From JAXGXQ01 sp040772685 (GTDB lineage Bacteria > Bacillota > Clostridia > Saccharofermentanales > UBA5734), in assembly GCA_040772685.1 (NCBI GenBank), contig JAXGXQ010000007.1, positions 1 to 64,000 on the forward strand: a stretch of DNA of 64,000 nucleotides, in the 5' to 3' direction. Positions 51,488-59,848 of the stretch are shown one piece after another (position 1 is the stretch's first letter; each line of letters opens with the position of its first letter). The notes beneath the pieces are model-generated. The model was not told where the DNA came from. It saw only the letters and a program-made list of their open reading frames with translations, and made no database searches. A program made the translations under genes and the position numbers.

Positions 51488-52939
51488 TCAAATATCTGCC
51501 AGGCCCAAACTATAGACAATCTTTTCGATTACTGCTGCTTCATCTCCAGCAGCATTGACCGAGAGATCTGCAGTTGCAATATAGCTGGGCAGGCGTTTTT
51601 CATACAGCAGGTGTGTGCGCTGGGCAACATCACCATCCAACATCGGCCTGCCAGCCCCGTCAGCCAGCCGTTTGCTCAATTCCGCAATCGGCACATGTAA
51701 AAATACTGTCTGGGTCGGGTGTGCTCTAAGCAAATCTGTCGTTTCTGGTTCTACCAGTGCGCCGCCCCCAACAGACAACACAAGGCTTCCCGGTTGATTA
51801 AGTACTTTTTCCAGAGTCTGGCGCTCAAAGGCCCGGAACCAGGGCTCCCCCTGGTCAGCGAATATTTCCGGGATGCTCTGCCCTTTTGTGCGTTCCATTG
51901 TCGCATCGAGATCAATAAATGGCAATTTTAAGCGATCTGCCAGGCCTTTGCCGATTGTTGACTTCCCGCTGCCCATAAACCCGTTAAGAATAATTTTGAT
52001 CGGGAAACGGCTGAAAACAGCACCGGGCAGTGTTTTGCGGATCGCCGCCTGATCCTCCGATGTGAATACGGCATCCGGATGCCAGATCTGCTGAGCTGCT
52101 AATGCCTGTTCGAAGAGCATGCCCAGCCCATTGCGTATGATTGGCTCTTTTACCCGGGGCAGGTTGCTGGTTGCCGATTTATCACTATCGCCTGTTTTCA
52201 GGTCGGCAAGAATATGTTCAGGGGAAAGCGAATGACCAACTAATAACAGTTTTGTCGCTAAAGGGTTGTAAATCGTGTCATAGAGACAGCCGGCAGCACG
52301 AGCTATTGCTTCTGGCAGAGGCAAAGCTCCAGTATGCGGCCACATCCCTGCGGGGGTACCATTAAGAACTACATCGAAAGGCTCAGAGGTGCTGAGAGCC
52401 TCAAGCGAAATTGCTTTTACGCCTAATTCGCTTGCGAGTTTTTCGCTGCGGCTGTTTGTGCGCGAAGCGATCCAGACATCTCCACCCGCCAGGCGACTTT
52501 CCCAGACCATAGTACGGGCGACTCCGCCCGCGCCTGTAACCAAAACCCGGCGCCCAGCCAATGGCAGCTGTTCTCGCCGGAATCCGATCCGGTCGGTATT
52601 GAAGCCACGTCGTTGGGAAACCGTATTGACAGCGCCAAATTCTGCCGCTGAGATGTCAAGGCCAGTCAGGAATGGGATCACAGCTTCTTTGTGAGGAATG
52701 GTGATATTGAAACCATCAAACTCATTGAAGAGTTTTGGCATGTTCGCTTCTAAGTTCTCCGGCGCGATTTCAATCAGTTCATAAGTGCCTTTGATCCCGG
52801 CCGCGGCCATCAGTGATTCATGAATCAGAGGTGAAAGGCTGTGCCCCAGAGGATAGCCCAATAAGCCATGCCGAAAAACCTGTTTAGATTCTGTATTATG
52901 CGGTCCTTTTGCTGTGTTAAGTTGTTCAGTCGACATCAT
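51488..52939 (-). CDS. aroEK: AroE-AroK fusion: shikimate dehydrogenase plus shikimate kinase
   Basis: A 483-residue bifunctional chain. Residues 22-280 are shikimate dehydrogenase: GLLGYPLGHSLSPLIHESLM, FDGFNITIPHKEAVIPFL with catalytic Lys, GAVNTV, NTDRIGF, VLVTGAGGVARTMVWE, and NGLGMLFEQALAAQQIW. A short linker follows. Residues about 310-483 are shikimate kinase: P-loop GFMGSGKST, FIDLDATMERTKGQSI, FRAFERQTLEKVL, SVGGGALVEPET, and lid region GRPMLDG. They catalyse consecutive steps 4 and 5. The start overlaps the tyrA end by 14 bases. Confidence 0.95.
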   Translation of the reverse strand: MMSTEQLNTAKGPHNTESKQVFRHGLLGYPLGHSLSPLIHESLMAAAGIKGTYELIEIAPENLEANMPKLFNEFDGFNITIPHKEAVIPFLTGLDISAAEFGAVNTVSQRRGFNTDRIGFRREQLPLAGRRVLVTGAGGVARTMVWESRLAGGDVWIASRTNSRSEKLASELGVKAISLEALSTSEPFDVVLNGTPAGMWPHTGALPLPEAIARAAGCLYDTIYNPLATKLLLVGHSLSPEHILADLKTGDSDKSATSNLPRVKEPIIRNGLGMLFEQALAAQQIWHPDAVFTSEDQAAIRKTLPGAVFSRFPIKIILNGFMGSGKSTIGKGLADRLKLPFIDLDATMERTKGQSIPEIFADQGEPWFRAFERQTLEKVLNQPGSLVLSVGGGALVEPETTDLLRAHPTQTVFLHVPIAELSKRLADGAGRPMLDGDVAQRTHLLYEKRLPSYIATADLSVNAAGDEAAVIEKIVYSLGLADI

Positions 52940-54050
52940 AACCGGCCTCCTTCAAACAAGCAGCGGCTGCCAGAGCCTGACGCGTATCCGGAAACATCAG
53001 CTGCAAAGCGCCGCCAGCGTAGGACCGGGCGTCGCGAATATGGATGTTGCGAATATTTATGCCCTGCTCTCCCAATAAAGTTGTAATCCGCCCCAACTCG
53101 CCTGGGCGGTCAGGCAGTCTGACAGTTAATGAACTCAATGCCTCGAGCGCGCCGCGACCATCGATTGGTAAAGCTTCGCGATACAAGGCGGCTGCAGCAA
53201 ATAGACGGTGCAGTGAGGTCTTGTCTCCTGTTTCAAGTGCTGTTGTAAACTCAGTAATCAAATCAAGGTAGCAACGCAAAACCGGCAGCAAAGCCGGCCG
53301 GGCGGAAAAACAAATTGAAGTCCAAAGGTCTGGGTTTGAGGACGCTATGCGAGTGATATCGCGAAAACCGCCGGCAGCCAATTGGCCCAGCAGCGGGTCT
53401 TCCGCACGATCCGCCAAAAGGCAAAGCGCGGCTGCGGCAATATGAGGCATGTGGCTGATCGCGGCAACTGCCCGGTCATGTTCTGCCGGAGTCAGGTACA
53501 ATGGGATAGCGCCAATCGCGCGTACCAATGCTGAGATTAAGTTCACATCCGCGTCTGTCCGGATGCTTGCTGCTGGCGGCGGGCAGATTACATAAATCGC
53601 GTTTTCGAACAAACCGGCAGCAGACGCTGCATAGCCAACCCTTTCCGAGCCGGCCATCGGATGACCGCCAATATAGCGCTTTGCTTCAATGTTCTCGGAA
53701 ATTTCAAGTTTGGTACTTGCTGCATCGGTAAGAATACCATCACAAAACAGGGCTATTCTGTTAACCAGCGGTGCAACTGTTTCGGCAGGTGTGCAAACAA
53801 ATACGATATCTATATTGTTAAGGCTGCTGAAGTCCGTCTCATTTACCGGAGCTGACGGCAATAGCAGAACTTCATCCGCTGTACCATCAACAGTGGCCAG
53901 GCGCAAAACTTCTTCATCGCGATCGCAGGCGGTCAGGGAGGCGATTTTGACCTGGCTTTTCAGGGCACGGGCAAGTGACCCGCCGATTAACCCAAGGCCG
54001 ACAATGGCTATACGCAATTCTTGCAAAGATACTGTTCCAGGATCAGACAT
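52926..54050 (-). CDS. tyrA: Prephenate dehydrogenase with ACT domain
   Basis: A 374-residue NAD-dependent enzyme of tyrosine synthesis. Rossmann motif VGLGLIGGSLARAL near residue 20, VFVCTPAETVAPLVN, DAASTKLEI, the active-site region GGHPMAGSERVGYAAS, and SHMPHIAAAALCLL. Residues about 295-374 are an ACT domain (VRLPDRPGELGRITTLLGEQGINIRNIHI). I chose the ATG at 54050, 4 bases after the pilT stop; a TTG 12 codons upstream also extends the frame into pilT. Confidence 0.95.
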   Translation of the reverse strand: MSDPGTVSLQELRIAIVGLGLIGGSLARALKSQVKIASLTACDRDEEVLRLATVDGTADEVLLLPSAPVNETDFSSLNNIDIVFVCTPAETVAPLVNRIALFCDGILTDAASTKLEISENIEAKRYIGGHPMAGSERVGYAASAAGLFENAIYVICPPPAASIRTDADVNLISALVRAIGAIPLYLTPAEHDRAVAAISHMPHIAAAALCLLADRAEDPLLGQLAAGGFRDITRIASSNPDLWTSICFSARPALLPVLRCYLDLITEFTTALETGDKTSLHRLFAAAALYREALPIDGRGALEALSSLTVRLPDRPGELGRITTLLGEQGINIRNIHIRDARSYAGGALQLMFPDTRQALAAAACLKEAGYDVD

Positions 54051-54054
54051 CGTT

Positions 54055-55194
54055 TCAGTTTCCGTCTTTCTTAATATCGGCATCAAGACTGCGAGTCATC
54101 GCTTCTACGTTGGTGGCGCAATGCAACGCCTTATCCCGGCTGATTAACTGCTGACGATAAAGGCGCAAAATACTGTGGTCCATTGTTGACATCCCGTTAG
54201 CCGTGTTCATCTGAATAACACCGTCTATCTGAGGAGTTTTGCTCTCCCGGATCATATTACGAATAGCACTGTTCATTTTCATTATTTCAAAAGCAGCCAG
54301 TTGACCACGTGATTCCGATGCTATCAACTGCTGCGAAACAACAGCCTGAAGTACTGTGGAAAGCTGAATCCGGATTTGCTGTTGTTGCGAGGGCGGAAAA
54401 ACATCGATGATCCGATCGATAGTTTTAGCAGCCCCGATAGTATGAAGGGTGGAAAGGACAAGATGCCCGGTTTCAGCTGCGGTCAGCGCTATGGATATTG
54501 TCTCCAGATCGCGCATTTCACCAATCAGAATTACGTCCGGTGTCTGGCGCAGGGCCGCGCGCAGGGCAATACGGTAGGAATCACTGTCCGTACCGATTTC
54601 CCGCTGATTGACAATGCTTTTGCGGTGTTGGTGCAGATATTCGATTGGATCCTCCAGAGTAAGTATGTGGCAGGAGCGTTCGTTGTTGATCCGGTCTATC
54701 AAAGCAGCCAGGGTGGTTGTTTTGCCGCAGCCGGTGGGGCCGGTAACCAATACCAGACCCTGCCGCAGGCGTGAGAGTTCCATTACAGTGTCAGGGATTG
54801 CCAGTTCTTCCGGATCAGGTAAAAAAGTATAAATCCGCCGAATCGATACCGCTGCAGAGCCGCGCTGAGTGAAAATGTTGACGCGAAAGCGGCCGATTTG
54901 TGGGACCGACAAGGAAAAATCATGTTCGCCGCCGGGGTTGAGCTCACTTTGCGGTCTGCCGGCACGAGTCAAAAATGCCAGTGCGATTTCTTTGGTATCT
55001 GCCGGAGTAAGCCTGTCCCGCCCTTCCACCGGATGCAGCTCACCGTTGATCCGGAACGTAGGCGGTACACCAACTGTAATCAGGATATCCGAAGCATTCT
55101 GTTCAGCTGCCTCAGTTAAAATCGCGAGAATATATTCCCGGCACTTTTCATCCAGACTCAGGGATGCCGTTTTTAGTACATCAGAACTGCTCAT
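54055..55194 (-). CDS. pilT: Type IV pilus retraction ATPase PilT
   Basis: A 379-residue GspE-family hexameric ATPase of PilT type. N-terminal PAS-like domain (ASDILITVGVPPTFRINGEL), Walker A GPTGCGKTTT near residue 155, Asp box LEDPIEYLHQHRKSIVNQREIG, Walker B DVILIGEMRDLETI, His box LVLSTLHTIGAAKTIDRIIDVFP, and the PilT-type AFEIMKMNSAIRNMIRE. It depolymerises pili. No extension ATPase (PilB) is in the window. It overlaps the upstream gene by 4 bases. Confidence 0.96.
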   Translation of the reverse strand: MSSSDVLKTASLSLDEKCREYILAILTEAAEQNASDILITVGVPPTFRINGELHPVEGRDRLTPADTKEIALAFLTRAGRPQSELNPGGEHDFSLSVPQIGRFRVNIFTQRGSAAVSIRRIYTFLPDPEELAIPDTVMELSRLRQGLVLVTGPTGCGKTTTLAALIDRINNERSCHILTLEDPIEYLHQHRKSIVNQREIGTDSDSYRIALRAALRQTPDVILIGEMRDLETISIALTAAETGHLVLSTLHTIGAAKTIDRIIDVFPPSQQQQIRIQLSTVLQAVVSQQLIASESRGQLAAFEIMKMNSAIRNMIRESKTPQIDGVIQMNTANGMSTMDHSILRLYRQQLISRDKALHCATNVEAMTRSLDADIKKDGN

Positions 55195-55715
55195 TCAAGC
55201 TCACCTTTCCAAACGCCGCCTTCGTCACTGTCATAATCAAACGGTTCTTGCCAGGCTGTCCAGCGGTTTATTACCAGCTGAGGTTTGTTTGCGCCGGCAG
55301 CCTGTTCAGCCAGACTTAATCCTACTTCTATTGCCTGGTCTTCATGCCAGCATCGGAACAGCAAGTCACTGTCAGCTTCAAGCCCGGTTTCCAGCTGTTC
55401 AACGTTAGCCAGTTGTTCAAGATACCCTTGCAGCTGTTTCACTGTTGCGTCTCGTGTCGCCGCCGGTTGAGAAGTCTGCTGGGATATCTGATAGCGCCGC
55501 AGATCAGCAACAACATTAACTGCGGCCTGATCGGCTGCGTAGTAGGCACTGACCCACTCAGCCCGGCGATTGGCCAGGCGGTTATCAGCTGCGGTGGTTA
55601 CCAGCGAAAGAACCCCGAAAAATATCAACAAAACCAGCAGTAGCACAATTAAGGCAGAAGCCGAGCCGCGGCGGCCGCGCCAGGCGCGCCACGATTTTAA
55701 CCGCTTGTTTTTCAT
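55191..55715 (-). CDS. PilX-like pilus assembly membrane protein
   Basis: A 174-residue protein with a basic N-terminus (KNKRLKSWRAWRGRRG), one hydrophobic helix (SASALIVLLLVLLIFFGVLSLVT) and a soluble C-terminal part. The G-SASALIVLLLVLL start and AAEWVSAYYAADQAAVN-type region resemble PilX-N / GspK-like minor pilins, where a Glu5 equivalent is often missing. Specific identification is weak. Overlaps by 4 bases on both sides show it belongs to the pilus operon. Confidence 0.65.
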   Translation of the reverse strand: MKNKRLKSWRAWRGRRGSASALIVLLLVLLIFFGVLSLVTTAADNRLANRRAEWVSAYYAADQAAVNVVADLRRYQISQQTSQPAATRDATVKQLQGYLEQLANVEQLETGLEADSDLLFRCWHEDQAIEVGLSLAEQAAGANKPQLVINRWTAWQEPFDYDSDEGGVWKGELE

Positions 55716-56230
55716 GGCGCTGTTACCTCCGGTGCTAAGCGGGCAGCTGTCAGCTTAAAAACCAAGTCGCCCTCCAGGCTTAAAATGTTGATCTGTAAAG
55801 CTTCTGTTCCTGTTTCCTGCTGGTCAGCCAGCTTTAGCTCTGCCTTAATCTCAATACGCGCACTGCCTGGCTCAACAGCTTGCAAATCACCAGTATAATT
55901 CAGGCGCAGAATCTGGGCTGGCTGCAAAGGCCCGGCTGTAAAAGGATTATCTGCAAGTGCGCTATATTCAGGTTGGTCAAGACCTGCCTGCCAGCCTTCA
56001 GCCAGATTGCGGGCGCAAAGCACCGCGCTGTCGAGGCGGTCGGTTCTGGTTGTTAAAGTGTGGGCAGCAGCAAAGAGCTGGACAACAATAACGCTGAAAA
56101 CAGCAAGCAGAGCAATTGCTGCGATCATTTCCGCCAGAGTGAACCCTCGCCGTCTATTGCGCGCATTCATGGTTTTAATCAGGGCGCGCCACCTGCTCAA
56201 GGAGTTTTTTCCTCTCTGCCGCACGCTCAT
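55712..56230 (-). CDS. Type IV prepilin-like protein (PilV/GspI-like)
   Basis: A 172-residue prepilin. A positively charged leader (about 28 residues from the chosen ATG) ends in the prepilin peptidase site RRRG-FTLAEMIAAIALLA, with Glu5 present and the usual hydrophobic helix. The start at 56230 is set by AGGAGGG and makes an ATGA overlap with the upstream pilin gene; the open frame is 12 codons longer. An unusually long leader with KTMNARNRRRG suggests an alternative internal start at 56170. Confidence 0.82.
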   Translation of the reverse strand: MSVRQRGKNSLSRWRALIKTMNARNRRRGFTLAEMIAAIALLAVFSVIVVQLFAAAHTLTTRTDRLDSAVLCARNLAEGWQAGLDQPEYSALADNPFTAGPLQPAQILRLNYTGDLQAVEPGSARIEIKAELKLADQQETGTEALQINILSLEGDLVFKLTAARLAPEVTAP

Positions 56231-56733
56231 GGTGTTCCCTCCTGCACGGCACGTAAATGGATCCATTGGCTGGCGGAAAGTGGAGTATCTGAACCCGAAG
56301 TTAAAGTCAAAACCAATAACTGCTTACCAGCAAATCTGACTTCCATTTTATCTGCTCTGGCAATTTCAGCGGCCATATCAGCGTTAACTTCGAGTCCTTT
56401 GCGGCTAAACAGCTCTTTTAGCATTCCAGCTTCGACATAGAGCTGTGTTTCGTACACATCGCCTTCAATCTCTTGCGTCAGAACCAAAGCCTGCCCGCCT
56501 CCGAACGGTGCCGGCCGAATTTCAACTGTCCCAACACCATCATTTTTTTTCAGGCGAACATCCAAATAAGAAAGTCCGATACGTAAATCTGCTGACTGAT
56601 CGCGGTTGGCGTAAATTCTGGCATAAGCTGCACTACCGACATCGGTCAGCAAAAATACTGCAACCGCGACAAATGTCAGCAATAACAACACCAGCACCAG
56701 CTCGATCAGAGTATAGCCTTTTCTACTTCTCAT
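56227..56733 (-). CDS. Type IV prepilin-like protein (PilW/GspJ-like)
   Basis: A 168-residue prepilin with short leader MRSRKG, cleavage before YTLIELVLVLLLLTFVAVAVF (Tyr at +1, Glu5 present). The soluble part contains DLRIGLSYLDVRLKKNDG, as in GspJ/PilW-type minor pilins, and ends HLRAVQEGTP. It overlaps both neighbours by four bases. Confidence 0.85.
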   Translation of the reverse strand: MRSRKGYTLIELVLVLLLLTFVAVAVFLLTDVGSAAYARIYANRDQSADLRIGLSYLDVRLKKNDGVGTVEIRPAPFGGGQALVLTQEIEGDVYETQLYVEAGMLKELFSRKGLEVNADMAAEIARADKMEVRFAGKQLLVLTLTSGSDTPLSASQWIHLRAVQEGTP

Positions 56734-57038
56734 TTACTTTGCACCTCGATGATCGGACGAATATTGGCTCCGACCACCTCGTAATAATAATCGTAGTTAT
56801 CCCGGTCAATTATCAGACCGTAATTCGCCTCCAGATAGTCAAGGTCGGGAGGATAAGCGCCTTCCAGCGCATAACACTGGCGGGCTGCACGGTCTATCGC
56901 GACTGCGGCAATTTCAAGCTGCTCCGCAGCGCGGCGCTCAGGCAAACCAGCCAGCGCGCTGCCGATCAAAATCAGGATGATCAGAACCAGCGCGGCTACT
57001 ACAATCAGCGCAATGCTTTGAGGGTTTATCCGTTTCAT
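56730..57038 (-). CDS. Pilin-like protein without a prepilin cleavage site
   Basis: A 102-residue protein. Residues 8-32 are one hydrophobic helix (IALIVVAALVLIILILIGSALAG). The soluble part has the layout of short pseudopilins (AIDRAARQCYALEGAYPPDL, LEANYGLIID, YYYEVVGANIRPIIEV). The expected G-F/Y-T-L-x-E processing site is absent, and no Glu stands at position 5 of the helix. Start at ATG 57038 behind GAGGTGG; a GTG three codons earlier is possible. It may be an N-terminally altered major pilin, or a membrane-anchored assembly factor. Confidence 0.65.
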   Translation of the reverse strand: MKRINPQSIALIVVAALVLIILILIGSALAGLPERRAAEQLEIAAVAIDRAARQCYALEGAYPPDLDYLEANYGLIIDRDNYDYYYEVVGANIRPIIEVQSK

Positions 57039-57048
57039 GGCTGCCACC

Positions 57049-58101
57049 TCAGCCGACTGCGCCGATGATTTCTACCAACGGCAACATAACTGAAAGCAGT
57101 ATAGCGCCGACAATCAGCGAAAGCAGAACAACCAGCAAAGGTTCAACAATGCCCGAGAAACGGGTCAGATGAGCATCAACTTCGGTTTCATATGAATCAG
57201 CTACTTTACCCATCACGGTATCCAGTTCACCGGTACGGTTACCCAGCGCCAGCAAACGCACGAACAAGCGGGGGAAAATATCAGCAGCGCTCAGTGCGGT
57301 GAAAAAGTCAGTATCTGCCGCGATCTTGGCACGTAAGTCACTGATCCGCTTAGCGACAATACTGTTTTCCATCACAGCTTCGGTCATATTCAGCGCTGAA
57401 TCCAGATCGACTCCACTATGCAGCAGGCTGGCCATTGCCTGAGAGAAACGTGCGGCATAAATGCGCTGATACAAGGATCCGACAACCGGCCAGTTCAGGA
57501 CAATCCGGTCGCGCAGGCGGCGGCCGGTGCTGCTGCGCCAGAAAATCAGCCAGAGAACGATAATGACAGCCGCAGCCAGAAGCACAAAAAGCCACTGCCG
57601 GCGCAGAAAAATTCCGAATTGCATGAGAACACGAGAGAAACCCGGCATGGTGCCGCCGAAGGAATGCAGAATCTGCTGAAAAATTGGCAAAACCCGGACG
57701 ATTATCAAAATAATAACGGCCAGCATCATGACGGCCAACACCGCCGGATAAACCAGAGCACTGCGCAGTTTCCGCCGGAGGGCAGCATCCTTTGTATAGT
57801 AAGCTGCCAGGCTGACCATAATTTCGTCGAGGTTGCCCGTACGCTCGCCAATGCGCGTCATATGTACGAGGTAATCAGGAAATCCGGCTGTGGCTGCCAT
57901 CGCGTTACTAAGCGGCTGGTTTTTAGCCAAACCATCACTAAGCCCTGCCAGCAGTGGCTCAATCCTCCGGCCACGGGCACCGTCCTGCATCATTTCTATA
58001 CCTTCAGCCAATGGGATGCCGGATTTTTGTACTAAAGCAACCTGCTCGCAAAACGCGGCAAGCTCTTCGCGCGGAACTGAGGTTCTTTTTCTGCCGAACA
58101 T
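57049..58101 (-). CDS. pilC: Type IV pilus inner-membrane platform protein (PilC/GspF)
   Basis: A 350-residue GspF-family protein with two repeated cytoplasmic helical domains (SGIPLAEGIEMMQDGARGRRI; HSGVDLDSALNMTEAVMENS) and three transmembrane helices (near residues 145, 200 and 330, the last LLVVLLSLIVGAILLSVMLPL). It carries the assembly ATPases' force to the pilus base. The start at 58101 follows AGGTGAAATA; the open frame is 24 codons longer, but that part has no ribosome binding site and would cover the promoter. Confidence 0.92.
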   Translation of the reverse strand: MFGRKRTSVPREELAAFCEQVALVQKSGIPLAEGIEMMQDGARGRRIEPLLAGLSDGLAKNQPLSNAMAATAGFPDYLVHMTRIGERTGNLDEIMVSLAAYYTKDAALRRKLRSALVYPAVLAVMMLAVIILIIVRVLPIFQQILHSFGGTMPGFSRVLMQFGIFLRRQWLFVLLAAAVIIVLWLIFWRSSTGRRLRDRIVLNWPVVGSLYQRIYAARFSQAMASLLHSGVDLDSALNMTEAVMENSIVAKRISDLRAKIAADTDFFTALSAADIFPRLFVRLLALGNRTGELDTVMGKVADSYETEVDAHLTRFSGIVEPLLVVLLSLIVGAILLSVMLPLVEIIGAVG

Positions 58102-58159
58102 TATTTCACCTGCCTGAACGGAAACCGGCAGTAAGCCGGTCGGGCTTATGTGCATATTC

Positions 58160-58189
58160 ATTATATCTGTCACAACAAACGTTTGTCAT
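58160..58189 (-). promoter_or_regulatory. Promoter of the pil-tyrA-aro operon with palindromic operator
   Basis: ATGACA (58184-58189), 18 bases, TATAAT (58160-58165) on the minus strand, about 50 bases before pilC. A perfect 12-bp palindrome ACAAACGTTTGT (58175-58186) overlaps the -35 and spacer, where a repressor would block RNA polymerase. Confidence 0.75.
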
Positions 58190-58206
58190 CATAGGCACTT
58201 ATCACC

Positions 58207-58236
58207 TTGAACTAGTTATATCTTAAATATTATAAT
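58207..58236 (+). promoter_or_regulatory. Promoter of the transglutaminase-like lipoprotein gene
   Basis: TTGAAC (58207-58212), 18 bases, TATAAT (58231-58236). It is divergent from the pil promoter and leaves a leader of about 100 bases to the TTG start. Confidence 0.72.
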
Positions 58237-58344
58237 GAATCATTAGTATCATGCTGGTTTCAGCTAAATTCAACTGCTCCATTTCACCCGCTGATGTTGA
58301 TGTACCACGGGTTTCCGATATTTCTTCTGGTCAGGAGGCCGATC

Positions 58345-59778
58345 TTGCTCTTTAAACGTTCTGCGCCCCGTCTGCCGCTTCGTCTTTTATTCTTCACTCT
58401 TGCAGTGCTTGTTGCCTTACCCGCAGTTACTGCAGGCTGTATCGTGCGACCGGCGCCCACTTCAATTACAACTGTCATGCCTACCGGTACTACAAGCGAG
58501 AGCGGCACAGGCCCGTCCGATTCAGGAACCAGCCAATCCGAACCCGCTACATCCCTGACTGAATCCACCGGAAGCACAGGCTCTGAATCCTCCGGTTCAG
58601 CCGTTTCTGATCCAAGTATTTCCGGCACTACTGCGGACGGCTCGCAAACCAGTCAATCTGCAGGCGATCCGTCAGGAACCACTGGTTTCAGCACAGGTTT
58701 TACAACCAATACAACTCCCTGGGCAACCGCCACAACCCGTCCAACTATCGTGACAACCGCCCTGCCGCCCACAAATACAACCACCAGTGCTCCAACAACC
58801 AATACCACCAGAGCTCCGACCACTACTACCACCAGAACTCCAACAACCACTACCACCAGGGCTCCGACTACCACTACCACCAGAGCCACTACCCAAGCTA
58901 CAACTGTGCCTGCTACACAAGGTACAGCCAGCAATTTTCCGGTTAAAAACTACGGTTCCTTCCCTCGCAGTTCGTATGGTACAAATGCCAGCATTGTCAC
59001 GAGCGAAGACGGTGTAGTGAGCATAGATGTTGGCAACACCCGCAGAGGTGTGGTATTGGTCAAGATTAATTCCAGTACCGGCAAAGCCTGGAAATGCCTG
59101 CTAAAAGGTCCTTCCGGTTCCTATCAGTATGACTTGCTGAAACGCGGTGTTTACGAAGGCGTTCCTTTGCAAATGGGCAGCGGTGCCTACAAATTAACAG
59201 TATATGAGCAAATCAGCGGTACCAGCTACTCAACCCACACAGCGCACAGTTTTAATGTTTCCCTGTCCTCGAGTTTGAGTCCTTATACTGCCGCCTCGAT
59301 TATTGTTGACTTTTCCAGCGGCTCAGCCAGCACTGCCAAAGCCAAGTCGCTTGTTTCCGGCAAAACCAATCAGGTTGCCCGCATCGAAGCCATCTATAAC
59401 TGGGTTGTTGACAACATCGCTTATGATCGCGTTCTGGCCGGTAAAATAACCAGCAAAGAAGTCAAAACCTATATCCCCGACCCCGACAAAACCATGTCGA
59501 GCCGTAAGGGTATTTGCTACGATTACGCTGCTTTAATGGCTGCGATGCTGCGTTCACAAGGCATACCCACCAGGCTGATCATGGGCTTAGTACCGCAGGG
59601 ATACCATGCCTGGAACGAGGTTTATCTTGTTGGCACCGGCTGGGTCGTAATCGCCAGTTTTAACTATCGCCAGGTTGACGGGAGCGCCTGGGTTATGTTT
59701 GATCCCACTTTTGCCGCCGGCAACATGAGCGAAGAAAAAATCCTCAATACAACCCATACCAAGCAAAGAACCTATTAA
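58345..59778 (+). CDS. Transglutaminase-like domain lipoprotein
   Basis: A 477-residue surface protein. The TTG start at 58345 is backed by AGGAGG 6 bases upstream; in-frame ATGs earlier lack one. Residues 1-33 form a signal peptide with lipobox-like VTAGC. Residues 35-200 are a Ser/Thr/Pro/Gly-rich linker with four 24-bp repeats. A small beta-rich domain (about 200-310) precedes the transglutaminase/protease-like core: Cys391 in RKGICYDYAALMAAMLRSQG, His421 in GYHAWNEVYL and Asp453 in MFDPTF, a complete triad. Such domains act as peptidases or cross-linkers at the cell wall. The specific substrate is unknown. Confidence 0.87.
   Translation: MLFKRSAPRLPLRLLFFTLAVLVALPAVTAGCIVRPAPTSITTVMPTGTTSESGTGPSDSGTSQSEPATSLTESTGSTGSESSGSAVSDPSISGTTADGSQTSQSAGDPSGTTGFSTGFTTNTTPWATATTRPTIVTTALPPTNTTTSAPTTNTTRAPTTTTTRTPTTTTTRAPTTTTTRATTQATTVPATQGTASNFPVKNYGSFPRSSYGTNASIVTSEDGVVSIDVGNTRRGVVLVKINSSTGKAWKCLLKGPSGSYQYDLLKRGVYEGVPLQMGSGAYKLTVYEQISGTSYSTHTAHSFNVSLSSSLSPYTAASIIVDFSSGSASTAKAKSLVSGKTNQVARIEAIYNWVVDNIAYDRVLAGKITSKEVKTYIPDPDKTMSSRKGICYDYAALMAAMLRSQGIPTRLIMGLVPQGYHAWNEVYLVGTGWVVIASFNYRQVDGSAWVMFDPTFAAGNMSEEKILNTTHTKQRTY
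58786..58881 (+). repeat. Four 24-bp tandem repeats coding Thr-rich linker
   Basis: Units start at 58786, 58810, 58834 and 58858, each of the form AGxGCTCC followed by AC(C/A/T) codons, encoding eight residues of the kind R-A-P-T-T-T-T-T. Synonymous differences between units show that the peptide, not only the DNA, is under selection. Confidence 0.88.
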
Positions 59779-59812
59779 GATACCGCTTGGGCAACCGAAC
59801 CTTTTTCAGGCA

Positions 59813-59835
59813 CAGCCGCAGGGGCTGCAGTTTTT
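59813..59835 (+). terminator. Candidate terminator after the transglutaminase gene
   Basis: CAGCC, loop GCAGG, GGCTG, then CAGTTTTTAG: a short 5-bp GC stem and T-tract 35 bases after the stop. Weak but well placed between convergent genes. Confidence 0.5.
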
Positions 59836-59848
59836 AGTAAGGCGCTGC

